A stretch of 64,000 nucleotides of DNA from Nonomuraea thailandensis (GTDB lineage: Bacteria > Actinomycetota > Actinomycetes > Streptosporangiales > Streptosporangiaceae): NCBI RefSeq assembly GCF_024172165.1, contig NZ_JAMZEB010000002.1, positions 3,431,501 through 3,495,500 on the forward strand. Reading direction: 5' to 3'. Shown one piece after another: positions 43,214 through 51,929 of the stretch. A program made the translations under genes and the position numbers. Below the pieces are notes generated by a model that was given only the letters and a program-made list of their open reading frames with translations, ran no database searches and was not told the DNA's origin. How positions within the stretch are numbered: position 1 is the first letter of the stretch; each line of letters opens with the position of its first letter.

Positions 43214-46200
43214 CTAGGTGGTCGTCCGCAACCGGGCCTCGGCGGCCCAGTGGGGTGCGTTCCATTGGTCGGCGATGGTGGCGGCCTGGGTGAAGTGGGC
43301 GGCGGCCTCGTCGGTGCGGCCGAGGAAGGCGGCCAGTTCACCGAGGGTGTGGGCGACCGGGCGCAACGCCAACGACAGGCTCGCGGCGCCCGCCGGGGGA
43401 CCGTTGCGATGCGGAAGCAGCGTCGCGTAGATCTCCTCGGCGGCATCACGGTCGTTCAGGGCGACGATGGCCATCGCGCGCAACGTTGCGAGGAAGGTGA
43501 AGAAGAAGTCGGGGCGGATCGGGCTGGGTGACGCGCGGACCTCGCGAGCTTCGGCGTCCAGGCCGTTGGCGTGGAGGGCGAGCGCGAGCAGGTCGCAGAC
43601 CATGGGGCCAAGCACGACGTGGAGGGCGCGAACATCGTCCAGGTGCGCACCGAGCGTGCCCTCGTTCAGCCGGATCGTGGCCAGAGCGAGTTGGAGAAAG
43701 CCCATGTGCACCGATCCGATGCGCCGCATGCCCGCGTCGGCCTTGATGTAGAGGAGCTCGGCGTCGGCGAATCGGCCTTCGATGAGCGCCAGGGTCGCCA
43801 GCGCGATCTCGGCGGCGGCGATCGCCTCGCGCATTCGGTAGGTGCGCGCGAGTTCCAGGGCCTCGGCGGTCACCCGATGCATGGTCACCCCGTCGTTGGC
43901 GGAGGCGGCGACGGCAGCATGGTTGAGCAGCCCGGTGACGCGGTAGACCGGCAGGTCGTGCTCGATGCCGATCTCCACGAGCTCCCGGCAGAGGTCGGCG
44001 TCGCCGTGGACTTCAGACAGGATCTGGAGTGCCGCGGCCCGCAGCCGGGGTCCGGTGGCGAGGTCGAGTGCCTCCTGCGCTGCCTCCACAACGGTCGGGT
44101 CGTCCTCGCCGACCAGTTCGTTGGCGTACGCCGTCAGGAGCCGGGACCGCACCGAAGGGGTCAGGTCACCCTTCAGCAGGCGGCTCAGGCGGTCGACGAT
44201 GGGCCGGTCCACTGTGCCGTACGTACGGGCCTGCCAGGCGGTCGGCTCTGTCCACGCGGTGAACGCGGCGAGCATCAGGTCGTCGCGGCCCAGGGACTCC
44301 GCGTACTCCACGGCTTCACGGCGTGTCTCGCGGGCGGCTGCGACGGCCCCCGCCCGGACCTGCGCGCGCAGCAGCCTGCCGAGCAATTCGACGCGTTCGT
44401 CCGGTCCTGTCGAGTTGGCGACGGCGTCGGTCAGGAGGCCGGCCGCCACGTCGTGGGCGTAGCGGGCCTCGGCAAGCTCGGCGGCCTGGACGCAGTAGCC
44501 GACGGCCTTCGGTGAGCCGGCGCGCGCGTAGTGGTGGGCCAGCGCCGCGATGTCGCCGGTGCCTTCCAGGGCGTCGGCGATCCGGGCGTGCATCCGGGTG
44601 GCGCGCAACCTGCTGAGGTCGGCGACGAGCGTGTCCCTGACGAGGGCGTGGACGAAGCGGACGAGCCCGGGGCCGGGTTCGTCGAGGAGCCCGGCGATGA
44701 CGCCCGCGTCCAGCGCGTCCAGCACGCCGTCCTCGTCGGTGTCGGCGGCCTTGACCAGGACGTCCACCGAGCTTTCCCGGCCCGCGACCGCGGCCAGCCG
44801 CAGGACGGACACGCCTCCCTCGGGCAGGCGCGCGAGCCGTCGGCGCAGGACGTCCCGGACGCCTTCCGGGACCTCGGAGAGGGCGACCAGCGCGCCTTCG
44901 CCGTTCAGCAGCCGGGCGCTTTCGCGCACGTAGAACGGGTTGCCGCCGGTGCGCTCCACGATCCCGGCGATGGTCTCCTCGTCGGCCTCGCATTCGGCCC
45001 GTACGAGCTGCGCGACGGCCTCGTCGTTCAGCCCCGGCAGCGCCAGGCGCAGCGGCGCGGCACGCGCGAGGGAGGCCAGCGTCTCGGTGAGGTGCCCGCT
45101 CTCGTCCGCGCGGTACGCGGCGACGACCAGGATCGGCGCCCGCAGGCCGAGGACGCCGCCGAGCAGCTCCAGCGTGGCGGCGTCCGCCCAGTGCAGGTCG
45201 TCCAGCACGACGGCGACCGGGCGTTCCGTGGCGACCGCCGCGAGCCACTTCCACACGGCTTGGCGCAGGCGGAACCGTCCCGCGGTGGCGTCGGCGTTCA
45301 CCGGCCCGGTGTCGGTGAGCAGCGGCGCGAGGTCGTCCGCGAACTCGCCCGGGGACGTGGTCGCGGCGACAGCTCTCAGCGCCTCGGCCCAGGCCCACGC
45401 GGGTGGCGCGCTGTCGACCTCGGGGCAGCGGCCGACGGCGACCAGCCACCCGTCACGTTCGAGCCGCCTGCCCAGGTGGTCCAGCAGCGTCGACTTGCCG
45501 AGCCCGGCCTCGCCGGTGACAAGGGCGATGCCGGCGCCGTCGGTGGCGGCATCGGCGGCGGCCGTGACCAGCGCCGACAGCTGTGCCTCGCGTCCGATGA
45601 ACGGCGCCTCGATGGCCGGAGCCGGCCGCAGCCGCGGTGCGGCCGGCGGTGGCGGGGGTACGGTCGCGCGCAGGACGTCCGTGCGCTGGGTGAGGATCGC
45701 CTCCTCCAACGCCGTCAGGTCCGGGCCGGGGTCGAGCCCGAGTTCCTCGGCGAGGATGCCGCGGGCGCGGCGGAGCGTCGCCAGCGCGTCGGCTTGGCGG
45801 CCGCTGCTCCACAGTGCCAGGGCGTGCAACCGCCAGCCTTCCTCGCGGAGGGGCTCCTCGCGGGTGAGCCGCTCGGCCTCGGGAACGACCGCGGCGGGGT
45901 CGCCGGTGCGCAGACCCGCCGCGACGTGCGCCTCGGTGGCGACCAGGCGCAGCTCGTTCAGCCGGGCCGTCTCGGCGGCGGCCCACGGCTCGTCGGCGAC
46001 CTCGGCGAACGCCGGTCCCTGCCACAGTCCCAGCGCCTCGGCGAGCCGGGCCTGGGCGACGCGCGGGTCGGTGTCCGTACGGGCTTGGTCGAGCAGGCCC
46101 TCGAACCGCCACGCGTCCACCGACTCCGGGGGCAGCCGCAGCGCGTAGCCGGGCGACGCGCTGACCAGCAGCCGGGCAGGCGTGCGCGGCGAACGTCCGG

Positions 46201-46426
46201 GCTCCAGCAGCCGGCGCAGGTTGGACACGTACGCCTGCAAGGACATCAGCGCCCGCGCGGGCGGCTCCCCGCGCCACAGGTCTTCGATCATCCGGTCGAC
46301 GGGCACGACCTGCCCGCGCGCTGTCACCAGCAACGCCAGCACGCCCCGTTGCCGCGGCCCGCCCAGGGGAACGGGCTCGCCGCCGACCTCGGCCGCGAAA
46401 GAGCCCAGCACCCGGATGAAGACCAT
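43214..46426 (-). CDS. SARP-type regulator with BTAD and ATPase domains (AfsR-like architecture)
   Basis: The 1070-residue protein has an OmpR-type winged helix (residues 1-90, GGPRQRGVLALLVTARGQVV), a bacterial transcriptional activator domain (about 95-245), an AAA/STAND ATPase with Walker A GEAGLGKSTLLDH and Walker B VVLDDLHWADAA, and a long TPR-like C-terminus. GTG 46435 and ATG 46426 are both possible starts; the ATG is preferred because a -10-like TAAAAT touches the GTG. An 11-bp-spaced triple repeat upstream looks like its own binding site. The next divergent operon encodes hemerythrin and an oxidase. Confidence 0.93.
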   Translation of the reverse strand: MVFIRVLGSFAAEVGGEPVPLGGPRQRGVLALLVTARGQVVPVDRMIEDLWRGEPPARALMSLQAYVSNLRRLLEPGRSPRTPARLLVSASPGYALRLPPESVDAWRFEGLLDQARTDTDPRVAQARLAEALGLWQGPAFAEVADEPWAAAETARLNELRLVATEAHVAAGLRTGDPAAVVPEAERLTREEPLREEGWRLHALALWSSGRQADALATLRRARGILAEELGLDPGPDLTALEEAILTQRTDVLRATVPPPPPAAPRLRPAPAIEAPFIGREAQLSALVTAAADAATDGAGIALVTGEAGLGKSTLLDHLGRRLERDGWLVAVGRCPEVDSAPPAWAWAEALRAVAATTSPGEFADDLAPLLTDTGPVNADATAGRFRLRQAVWKWLAAVATERPVAVVLDDLHWADAATLELLGGVLGLRAPILVVAAYRADESGHLTETLASLARAAPLRLALPGLNDEAVAQLVRAECEADEETIAGIVERTGGNPFYVRESARLLNGEGALVALSEVPEGVRDVLRRRLARLPEGGVSVLRLAAVAGRESSVDVLVKAADTDEDGVLDALDAGVIAGLLDEPGPGLVRFVHALVRDTLVADLSRLRATRMHARIADALEGTGDIAALAHHYARAGSPKAVGYCVQAAELAEARYAHDVAAGLLTDAVANSTGPDERVELLGRLLRAQVRAGAVAAARETRREAVEYAESLGRDDLMLAAFTAWTEPTAWQARTYGTVDRPIVDRLSRLLKGDLTPSVRSRLLTAYANELVGEDDPTVVEAAQEALDLATGPRLRAAALQILSEVHGDADLCRELVEIGIEHDLPVYRVTGLLNHAAVAASANDGVTMHRVTAEALELARTYRMREAIAAAEIALATLALIEGRFADAELLYIKADAGMRRIGSVHMGFLQLALATIRLNEGTLGAHLDDVRALHVVLGPMVCDLLALALHANGLDAEAREVRASPSPIRPDFFFTFLATLRAMAIVALNDRDAAEEIYATLLPHRNGPPAGAASLSLALRPVAHTLGELAAFLGRTDEAAAHFTQAATIADQWNAPHWAAEARLRTTT

Positions 46427-46448
46427 GATCCGCACATTTTACGTGGAC

Positions 46449-46477
46449 GTTCCAAGTCCCCTCCAAATCGCCTCCAA
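46449..46477 (-). promoter_or_regulatory. SARP-type operator: three heptamers at 11-bp spacing
   Basis: Read toward the SARP gene the minus strand has TTGGAGG, TTGGAGG and TTGGAAC, each separated by four bases (11-bp period), ending seven bases before TAAAAT. This matches the known layout of SARP binding sites, direct heptamer repeats one helical turn apart just upstream of the -10 box. It probably serves autoregulation and perhaps the divergent operon. Confidence 0.65.
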
Positions 46478-46527
46478 ACACCCAGGAGCAGCCTGAACAC
46501 ATCGCAACCGATGAAGGGCGGGAACAG

Positions 46528-47166
46528 ATGAGCGTCAACACCCGGGACATGGAGATCGTCCACCGCGTGCTCCGCCGAGCGTCCCGGCTGCTGGTGCAGC
46601 TCGTCGCGGCCGTCGCCCCGGGTGACACCGCTCGCGCCAAGGTGATCGGCGACCACTTCCGCGTCTACCGGCTGGGCCTGCACAACCATCACGAGAGCGA
46701 GGACGAGTTGCTGTGGCCGCCACTCCTTTCCCGGGTGGACCTGGAGGCCGACATCGTCCTGCGCATGCAGGCCCAGCACGAGCGCATCGCGGCCACCCTG
46801 AGCAGGCTGGACGCCGCGGTCCCCGTCTGGGAGGCCACCGCGGGCGCCGACGAGCGCGACACCCTGGTGGCCGCCCTCTGCGAGCACCGCGCTGTCCTGC
46901 TGGAACACCTCGACGACGAGGAAGCCACCCTCCTCCCGCTCGCGGCCAAGCACATCACCGAACAGGAGTGGGCCTCCCTGGGCGACCACCTGGTGAACGA
47001 CACTCCCAAGCTCGCCCTGTTCACGCTCTTCGGCGCCGTCCTGGAGGACGCGAACCCGGCCGAGCGCGCCATCGTCCTCAGCGGCCTTCCCGGCCCGGTC
47101 CGCGTCATCTGGCACGTCATCGGCCGCCCCCGCTACGCCCGCCACATCCGCCGTGTCCGCGGCTGA
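46528..47166 (+). CDS. Hemerythrin-domain protein
   Basis: The 212-residue protein has a hemerythrin-like four-helix bundle with likely iron ligands in HNHHESED (His52, His54/55, Glu58), QAQHE (His84) and CEHRAVLLEHLDDEE (His120, His127, Glu131). Bacterial relatives bind oxygen, sense redox or deal with NO and H2O2. It is the first gene of a probable three-gene operon with DUF4267 and FAD oxidoreductase genes, spaced by 34 and 38 bases, divergent from the SARP regulator. Confidence 0.88.
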   Translation: MSVNTRDMEIVHRVLRRASRLLVQLVAAVAPGDTARAKVIGDHFRVYRLGLHNHHESEDELLWPPLLSRVDLEADIVLRMQAQHERIAATLSRLDAAVPVWEATAGADERDTLVAALCEHRAVLLEHLDDEEATLLPLAAKHITEQEWASLGDHLVNDTPKLALFTLFGAVLEDANPAERAIVLSGLPGPVRVIWHVIGRPRYARHIRRVRG

Positions 47167-47200
47167 ACCCTGCCCGTCCGTGCATACAAGGAGAGCGACC

Positions 47201-47605
47201 ATGTCGCTGAAGAAGCTCAACACCGTCCTGGCCGCCGTCGTCGTCCTGTTCACCCTCTACCTCGGGTTGTCCTTCGTCCTGCCCCTCGGGACCACCTTCC
47301 CGGGGCTGGCGAGCTGGCCCTCTGACGGCAGCGGCTTCTCCATCGTGAAGGGCAGCCGCGAGATCGCGATGGGCCTGGCCATGGGCATCCTGCTAGTGAC
47401 GGGCCACCGCCGCCCGTTGGGCTGGGTCCTGCTGATGGTGGCCGTCGCCCCGTTCGGCGACATGGTCAACGTCCTGGCCCACCACGGATCCACGGCCGCC
47501 GCGCTCGGCATCCACGGCCTGACCGCGGCGCTGATCGCGGTCACGGGATTGCTGACCCTCCGCGAGACCAGCACCACCCCGGCGACCGCCACGCAGCCCG
47601 CCTGA
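47201..47605 (+). CDS. DUF4267-family membrane protein
   Basis: The 134-residue protein has four membrane helices and matches the DUF4267 pattern (YLGLSFVLP, REIAMGLAMGILL, GDMVNVL). Function is unknown. ATG 47201 is preceded by AAGGAG. Its location between hemerythrin and flavin oxidase genes suggests a role in the same redox process, which is an inference from context only. Confidence 0.85.
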   Translation: MSLKKLNTVLAAVVVLFTLYLGLSFVLPLGTTFPGLASWPSDGSGFSIVKGSREIAMGLAMGILLVTGHRRPLGWVLLMVAVAPFGDMVNVLAHHGSTAAALGIHGLTAALIAVTGLLTLRETSTTPATATQPA

Positions 47606-47643
47606 CGTCCGCATTCTCTGAGAACTCGAAAAGGGAGACGACA

Positions 47644-48954
47644 ATGACGATCAACGATCTGCGCGGTGTCCTCAAGGGGCGCGTGCTCCTGCCCGATGAC
47701 GACGGTTTTGAACAGGCGACCACCGCGTGGAATCTGACCGTCAGGCAGCCGGTGGCGGCCGTAGCAGAGGCCGCGGATGCCGACGACGTGGCGGCGCTCG
47801 TGCGTTACGCGCGGCGGGCGGGTATGACGGTGACCGCGCAGCCGAGCGGGCATGGCGCCTCCGGTGATGTGGAAGGCCTGATCCTGCTGCGTACCGGCCT
47901 GCTGAACGAGGTGGAGGTCCGCGCGCAGGAGCGCGTGGTCCGGGTGGGCGCGGGCGTGAAGTGGGGGCAGGTGCTGGCGGCGGCCGGCCCGCTGGGTCTG
48001 ACCGGCCTGGCCGGCAGCGCGCCGGGGGTCAGCGTGACCGGCTACACCCTGGGCGGTGGGGTCGGCTGGTTCAGCCGCAAGCACGGCTTCGCCTCCGACA
48101 GCGTGCGGGCCATCGACATCGTGGACGCCGATGGCGAGCCGGGCCGGGTGACCGCCGAGTCCGATCCCGAGCTGTTCTGGGCGCTGCGCGGCGGTGGCGG
48201 GGACTTCGCGGTGGTGACCGCCCTCGAACTCGAGCTGTATCCCGTGCCGGTCCTGTACGGCGGGCGCGTGATCTGGTCAGAGCACCGGACCAGGGAGGTG
48301 TACGACGCGTTCCTGGAGATCACCGCCGAGGCGCCGCGTGAACTCAGTGTCTGGATCAACCGGCTCCAGCCACCCGGCGCGTCGCCGATGGTGACGCTCG
48401 ATCTGGCCTACCTGGGTGAGGCGGCTCAGGGGCAGGGCCTGCTGGCGCGCATCGACAAGATCGAGGGCGCGATCTCCGACAGCCGCGGCGTCGTCCCGGT
48501 TGCCGACCTGGGCACCATCGCCGCCGAGCCCACCGATCCTGCCCCCTCCATCGCTCGTGCGGAGCTGCTCACCGGCCTGGACCCGGACGCGGTGGAGCTC
48601 CTGCTCGCCAAGCCGGTCGAACCGCTCATCAACGTGCAGATCAGGCACTTGGGCGGGGCGCTCGCCGAGCCGGGCGGCGGGGCGGGTGCGAGCGGCGCGG
48701 TGGCTGAGCCGTACCTGCTCGGCCTGCTGGGTCTTGGCCTGCCGCACGCGGCCGATGCGACGCGCACCAAGCAGGCCGAGGTCGCGGCCGACCTGAAGGC
48801 CTACATCAGCGGCCGCACACCGTACACCCTGCTGTCCCCCGGTGACACGGCGGCGCAGTCCTTCTCCGGCAGCGCGCTCGCGCGGCTGCGGGAGATCAAG
48901 CGGGCCCGTGACCCGCACAACGTGTTCCGCGCCAACTACCCGGTGTACGGATAG
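47644..48954 (+). CDS. FAD-binding PCMH/BBE oxidoreductase
   Basis: The 436-residue protein has the PCMH-type FAD domain (TVTAQPSGHGASGD, VRVGAGVKWGQVL, GYTLGGGVGWFSRKHG) and a BBE-type ending RDPHNVFRANYPV. The His in SGHG is at the position that often carries covalent FAD; the matching Cys of bicovalent enzymes is not seen, so it is probably monocovalent or non-covalent. Relatives oxidise sugars, alkaloids or polyketides. ATG 47644 follows AAGGGAG. It ends the hemerythrin operon. Confidence 0.9.
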   Translation: MTINDLRGVLKGRVLLPDDDGFEQATTAWNLTVRQPVAAVAEAADADDVAALVRYARRAGMTVTAQPSGHGASGDVEGLILLRTGLLNEVEVRAQERVVRVGAGVKWGQVLAAAGPLGLTGLAGSAPGVSVTGYTLGGGVGWFSRKHGFASDSVRAIDIVDADGEPGRVTAESDPELFWALRGGGGDFAVVTALELELYPVPVLYGGRVIWSEHRTREVYDAFLEITAEAPRELSVWINRLQPPGASPMVTLDLAYLGEAAQGQGLLARIDKIEGAISDSRGVVPVADLGTIAAEPTDPAPSIARAELLTGLDPDAVELLLAKPVEPLINVQIRHLGGALAEPGGGAGASGAVAEPYLLGLLGLGLPHAADATRTKQAEVAADLKAYISGRTPYTLLSPGDTAAQSFSGSALARLREIKRARDPHNVFRANYPVYG

Positions 48955-49179
48955 ATCGGTTCCACCAGGTCACGGCCCCTCCGCCCACCGGGGCGGCGGG
49001 GCCGCACCACACCCACGTGACAGATGTCGCCGCGAGCACTGGAAGGGCACACCCACACAGGTAGGACTCGCACAACGAAAGGTATCCGGTGCACCGTGGC
49101 GATCAGCAGATCCACCAGCGCATCGGCGACCGCCCGCTCCCGCTCCACCAACAGCGCGGTCGCGCAGACTGGTCGACGG

Positions 49180-49309
49180 GTCTGCGACGGTGATCCCGGC
49201 TCGTGCGGGGGCCTGCATGCGTGCGGCTCGCCAGGCGCTGAGGGTCGGTTCGAGTAACGCCCGAGCGGGCGTCGGGCAGGTCTGAGGGGTAGGGGCGGCG
49301 TGAGGTCAT
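49180..49309 (-). pseudogene. IS5-family transposase, N-terminal scrap
   Basis: From ATG 49309 the frame reads MTSRRPYPSDLPDARSGVTR, similar to the start MTxRRxYPSDLSDARW of IS5-type transposases. It then degenerates. The rest of 48955-49518 shows no gene. Confidence 0.55.
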
Positions 49310-49518
49310 GGCACTCGTGCTAGCAGACTGTCGCCGCGGGGGAAGGCCCGCACCTTTTGGGGTGGGCGATTCGGGGACATCCCGGGATCGGACGGGCAGG
49401 GCAACCACCCACGACACCCGAAACCGACCCCACGCTCCGAGTACGCAAATAGCCTGACGTCTCACTGGGTTGGACAGGTTCCGCGGGCATGGCTCAGATC
49501 TTTAAGGCTGACGGCTGG

Positions 49519-50079
49519 TCACAGGCGGGCGGTCCACTCGTGGCCTGTAAGGACGTCAGCACCCCTGGCCGGGAAGACGCGGTTGATCAGGAAGTCGTGC
49601 ACGTCCGCTTCCCCGTCGGCGCAGGCGTCGCTGAGCACGGTCACGTGGTAGTCACGGTCGGAAGCGTCGTAGAGGGTAGCGGCGATCATCGCCCCGGTCG
49701 CGACACCGGTCAGCACGATCGAGTCGATGTGCTGGGCGCGCAGGAGCCGATCGAGGTCGGTCGCCGCGAAGGCGCTGGCGCGGCGCTTGAGGACGACGGC
49801 CTCGCCCGGCAATGGCTCAATGCGCGGGTGCACGAAGGTCTCGGGGGACTCTTCGTGAAACAGCGTCCCCGCCCCGTGCAGGCCCCTGATCAACTGATTT
49901 CCCGCTGCCACATCAAGGCCTGAGGCCCGGAGCCCGAAACGGATGAAGATCACCGGGATTCCGGAGGCTCTGGCCGCGGGGAGAACCTTCTCCACGACAG
50001 GGAGCACCTCGGCGGCGAAGGGATAGTTGTCCACGATGCCCGCCTGCAGGTCGCCGACGATGAGCGCGGTGGTGGTCAT
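49519..50079 (-). CDS. Isochorismatase-fold hydrolase lacking the catalytic Cys
   Basis: The 186-residue protein has the isochorismatase-like fold with Asp in ALIVGDLQAG and Lys in VVLKRRASAF, two of the three catalytic residues. The nucleophilic Cys is replaced by Met in TGVATGAMIAATLYDA. A Cys-less subgroup is known in actinomycetes, so it may be a different enzyme or a binding protein. ATG 50079 is chosen because AAGGAAA precedes it. No operon partner is clear. Confidence 0.85.
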   Translation of the reverse strand: MTTTALIVGDLQAGIVDNYPFAAEVLPVVEKVLPAARASGIPVIFIRFGLRASGLDVAAGNQLIRGLHGAGTLFHEESPETFVHPRIEPLPGEAVVLKRRASAFAATDLDRLLRAQHIDSIVLTGVATGAMIAATLYDASDRDYHVTVLSDACADGEADVHDFLINRVFPARGADVLTGHEWTARL

Positions 50080-50352
50080 ACGGTTTCCTTGTCTGTACAG
50101 CGCGCCATCGGCCATCCTCGATGGTCATATCGTTGGCGCTGTTGTCGTCGATCTAGTACAACGATGGTGGGACAGATCAAGGGCCATCGGCCGCGGCGCA
50201 TGGCGGCTTGGGGCGCAGGCCGCACCATCAGGCTCCATGTCCACCACAAGCTACCCCCTGGCCCGCTCAAACCACGATGGCACGACCTCAAGTCCGCCGT
50301 CACAGGACAGCCGGCCGTCAAACGCTGCTGCTGCTCACCGGCAGCAGCACGT

Positions 50353-51612
50353 TCATCGCGTCCTCCCTACCGCATCGGATGGTGAAGCCGATGATGGGGG
50401 ATTCGTGAGCGGCCGGAACGTGACGAAGAGCATCAGCAGGACCCCGGCGCCGCACCAGGCTCCGATGACCGTGGAGGTGGGAAGAGCCTCGCTGAGGGCG
50501 CCGGTGGTCACGATCGCGGCGCCCTGGGCGATCTGGATGCCGCTGTTCATGACGCCGAACGCCCGGGCCCGGTATTGGTCCGGAAGCACGTCTTTGAACA
50601 AGGCCTGGGCAGTGGGCAGCAGCAGCGACATCACCACGCCGGAGGAGGCCACCAGGAGCAGCACGCCGGCGAGCGGTGGGTCGAGCAGTGCCGGGGTCAG
50701 GGTGAGGGGTGCCAAGATCGCCAGGGGCCGGATCAGCCGGGTCCGGGTGCTCGGTCGCAGCAGCCGGGTCAGGAGCAGGCCTCCGACGACGACGCCGAGC
50801 GGGTTCGCGGCCATGATGAGCCCCTGGGCCGCGCCGCCGCCGTCGAGTTCTGCGGCCCAGGCCGCGGCCAGTCCTTCGGGGACGACCACGAAGGCGACGG
50901 TGGCGAAGGCGATGAAGGCGATGGCCCGCATCACCGGGTCGCCGAACACGACGGCGTATCCTTGCCGGGTCTCCCGCCACAGGCCGGTGCGAGCAGCGGT
51001 CGCGAGCGTGGCCGGCCGGAGCTTGACGTGACGGCGCAGCAGGTACGCCGAGCCGAGGAAGGTGCCGGCGTTCAGCAGCAACGCGACATGCGGGCTGTGG
51101 GCGGCGATCCCTCCTCCGGCGGCGTACCCGACGACCTGGGCCAGATGGAGGATCGTGTTGTTGAAGGCGAGGCCGAGCGCGTAGCGGTCGCCGGTCAGGA
51201 TCTGCGGGAGCTGGGCCGAACGGGCCGCGTCGAACGGCGGGGCGAGCAGCCCGCCGGCGAACAGCAGCACCAGCAGGACGGCCACCGGTACGCCGGGGAT
51301 CGCGATCAGCGCGATCAGCGCCGCTCTGACCAGATCGCAGGAGATCATCACCGAGCGTGCGGGATACCGTTCGGCCACGGCCGCGAGCAAGGGTCCCGCG
51401 GTGAGCCACGGCAGATAGCTCAGAGCGAAGGCGGCCGCCGAGGCCAGTGCCGAGCCGGTGCGATCGAAGACCAGCAGCGCCACAGCGGCCTTGCACAGAT
51501 AGTCCCCGCTCCAGGAGAGCACGCTCGCGGTGAACACCGCGCGGTACTCCACCAGAACGAAGAGATCGCGATAGCCCGCCGGGTGCTTCTCATCCGTCTC
51601 CGGTCGACTCAT
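50353..51612 (-). CDS. MFS exporter, DHA3/EntS type
   Basis: The 419-residue protein has about twelve helices and the layout of EntS/DHA3 exporters (SWSGDYLCKAAVALLVFDRT, VMISCDLVRAALIALIAIPG, loop motif RARAFGVMNSG). Such proteins export siderophores, macrolides or peptides. ATG 51612 follows GGAGAACGG. Three tiny overlapping ORFs with strong ribosome binding sites lie directly upstream on the same strand, suggesting translational control or peptide cargo. Confidence 0.9.
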   Translation of the reverse strand: MSRPETDEKHPAGYRDLFVLVEYRAVFTASVLSWSGDYLCKAAVALLVFDRTGSALASAAAFALSYLPWLTAGPLLAAVAERYPARSVMISCDLVRAALIALIAIPGVPVAVLLVLLFAGGLLAPPFDAARSAQLPQILTGDRYALGLAFNNTILHLAQVVGYAAGGGIAAHSPHVALLLNAGTFLGSAYLLRRHVKLRPATLATAARTGLWRETRQGYAVVFGDPVMRAIAFIAFATVAFVVVPEGLAAAWAAELDGGGAAQGLIMAANPLGVVVGGLLLTRLLRPSTRTRLIRPLAILAPLTLTPALLDPPLAGVLLLVASSGVVMSLLLPTAQALFKDVLPDQYRARAFGVMNSGIQIAQGAAIVTTGALSEALPTSTVIGAWCGAGVLLMLFVTFRPLTNPPSSASPSDAVGRTR

Positions 51613-51622
51613 CCGTTCTCCG

Positions 51623-51694
51623 TCATGCGCTCCATGCGGTGGCCGGCTCCGCCGAAGGCTGCGGGCCGGCCACTGTCAGATCTTCTGCGGGCAT
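51623..51694 (-). CDS. Tiny ORF 3 of the exporter leader (23 residues)
   Basis: The 23-residue acidic frame starts MPAEDLTVAGPQPSAEP. Its ATG overlaps the stop of the preceding 10-residue ORF (TGATG), and its stop lies 10 bases before the exporter start. It is probably translated by coupling. No relatives are known. Confidence 0.4.
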   Translation of the reverse strand: MPAEDLTVAGPQPSAEPATAWSA

Positions 51695-51726
51695 CAGTGG
51701 TCCCAATGAGTGTCCTTGCGGGTCAT
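51694..51726 (-). CDS. Tiny ORF 2 of the exporter leader (10 residues)
   Basis: MTRKDTHWDH is preceded by an almost perfect ribosome binding site, AAAGGAGGTG, four bases before its ATG. The ATG overlaps the stop of ORF 1 (ATGA) and its stop overlaps the ATG of ORF 3. The strength of the site suggests real translation. Confidence 0.5.
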   Translation of the reverse strand: MTRKDTHWDH

Positions 51727-51827
51727 GAGGCACCTCCTTTCGGCATTTCACGGGGTTCGTCGCTGAGGCGCTCGGTCATGCTCTGCTTACCGGGCATGGG
51801 AGTGCTTCTGCCGGAAAACGCGTACAC
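51723..51827 (-). CDS. Tiny ORF 1 of the exporter leader (34 residues)
   Basis: The 34-residue frame starts at GTG 51827, six bases after AAAGGAG, and ends ...PREMPKGGAS at a TGA overlapping the start of ORF 2; the ribosome binding site of ORF 2 lies inside this frame and encodes its Lys-Gly-Gly. It contains Ser, Thr, Pro and Met but no Cys. A leader peptide or modified-peptide precursor are both possible. Confidence 0.45.
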   Translation of the reverse strand: MYAFSGRSTPMPGKQSMTERLSDEPREMPKGGAS

Positions 51828-51929
51828 GCGCGTCTCCTTTTCAAGATCGCACATGAGGCATGCAGAACGGCTGCAAGAAATCTGCAGTGATTCGATCAAT
51901 CGCCAAGGGTGTACTCGACCTGCTGGCGG

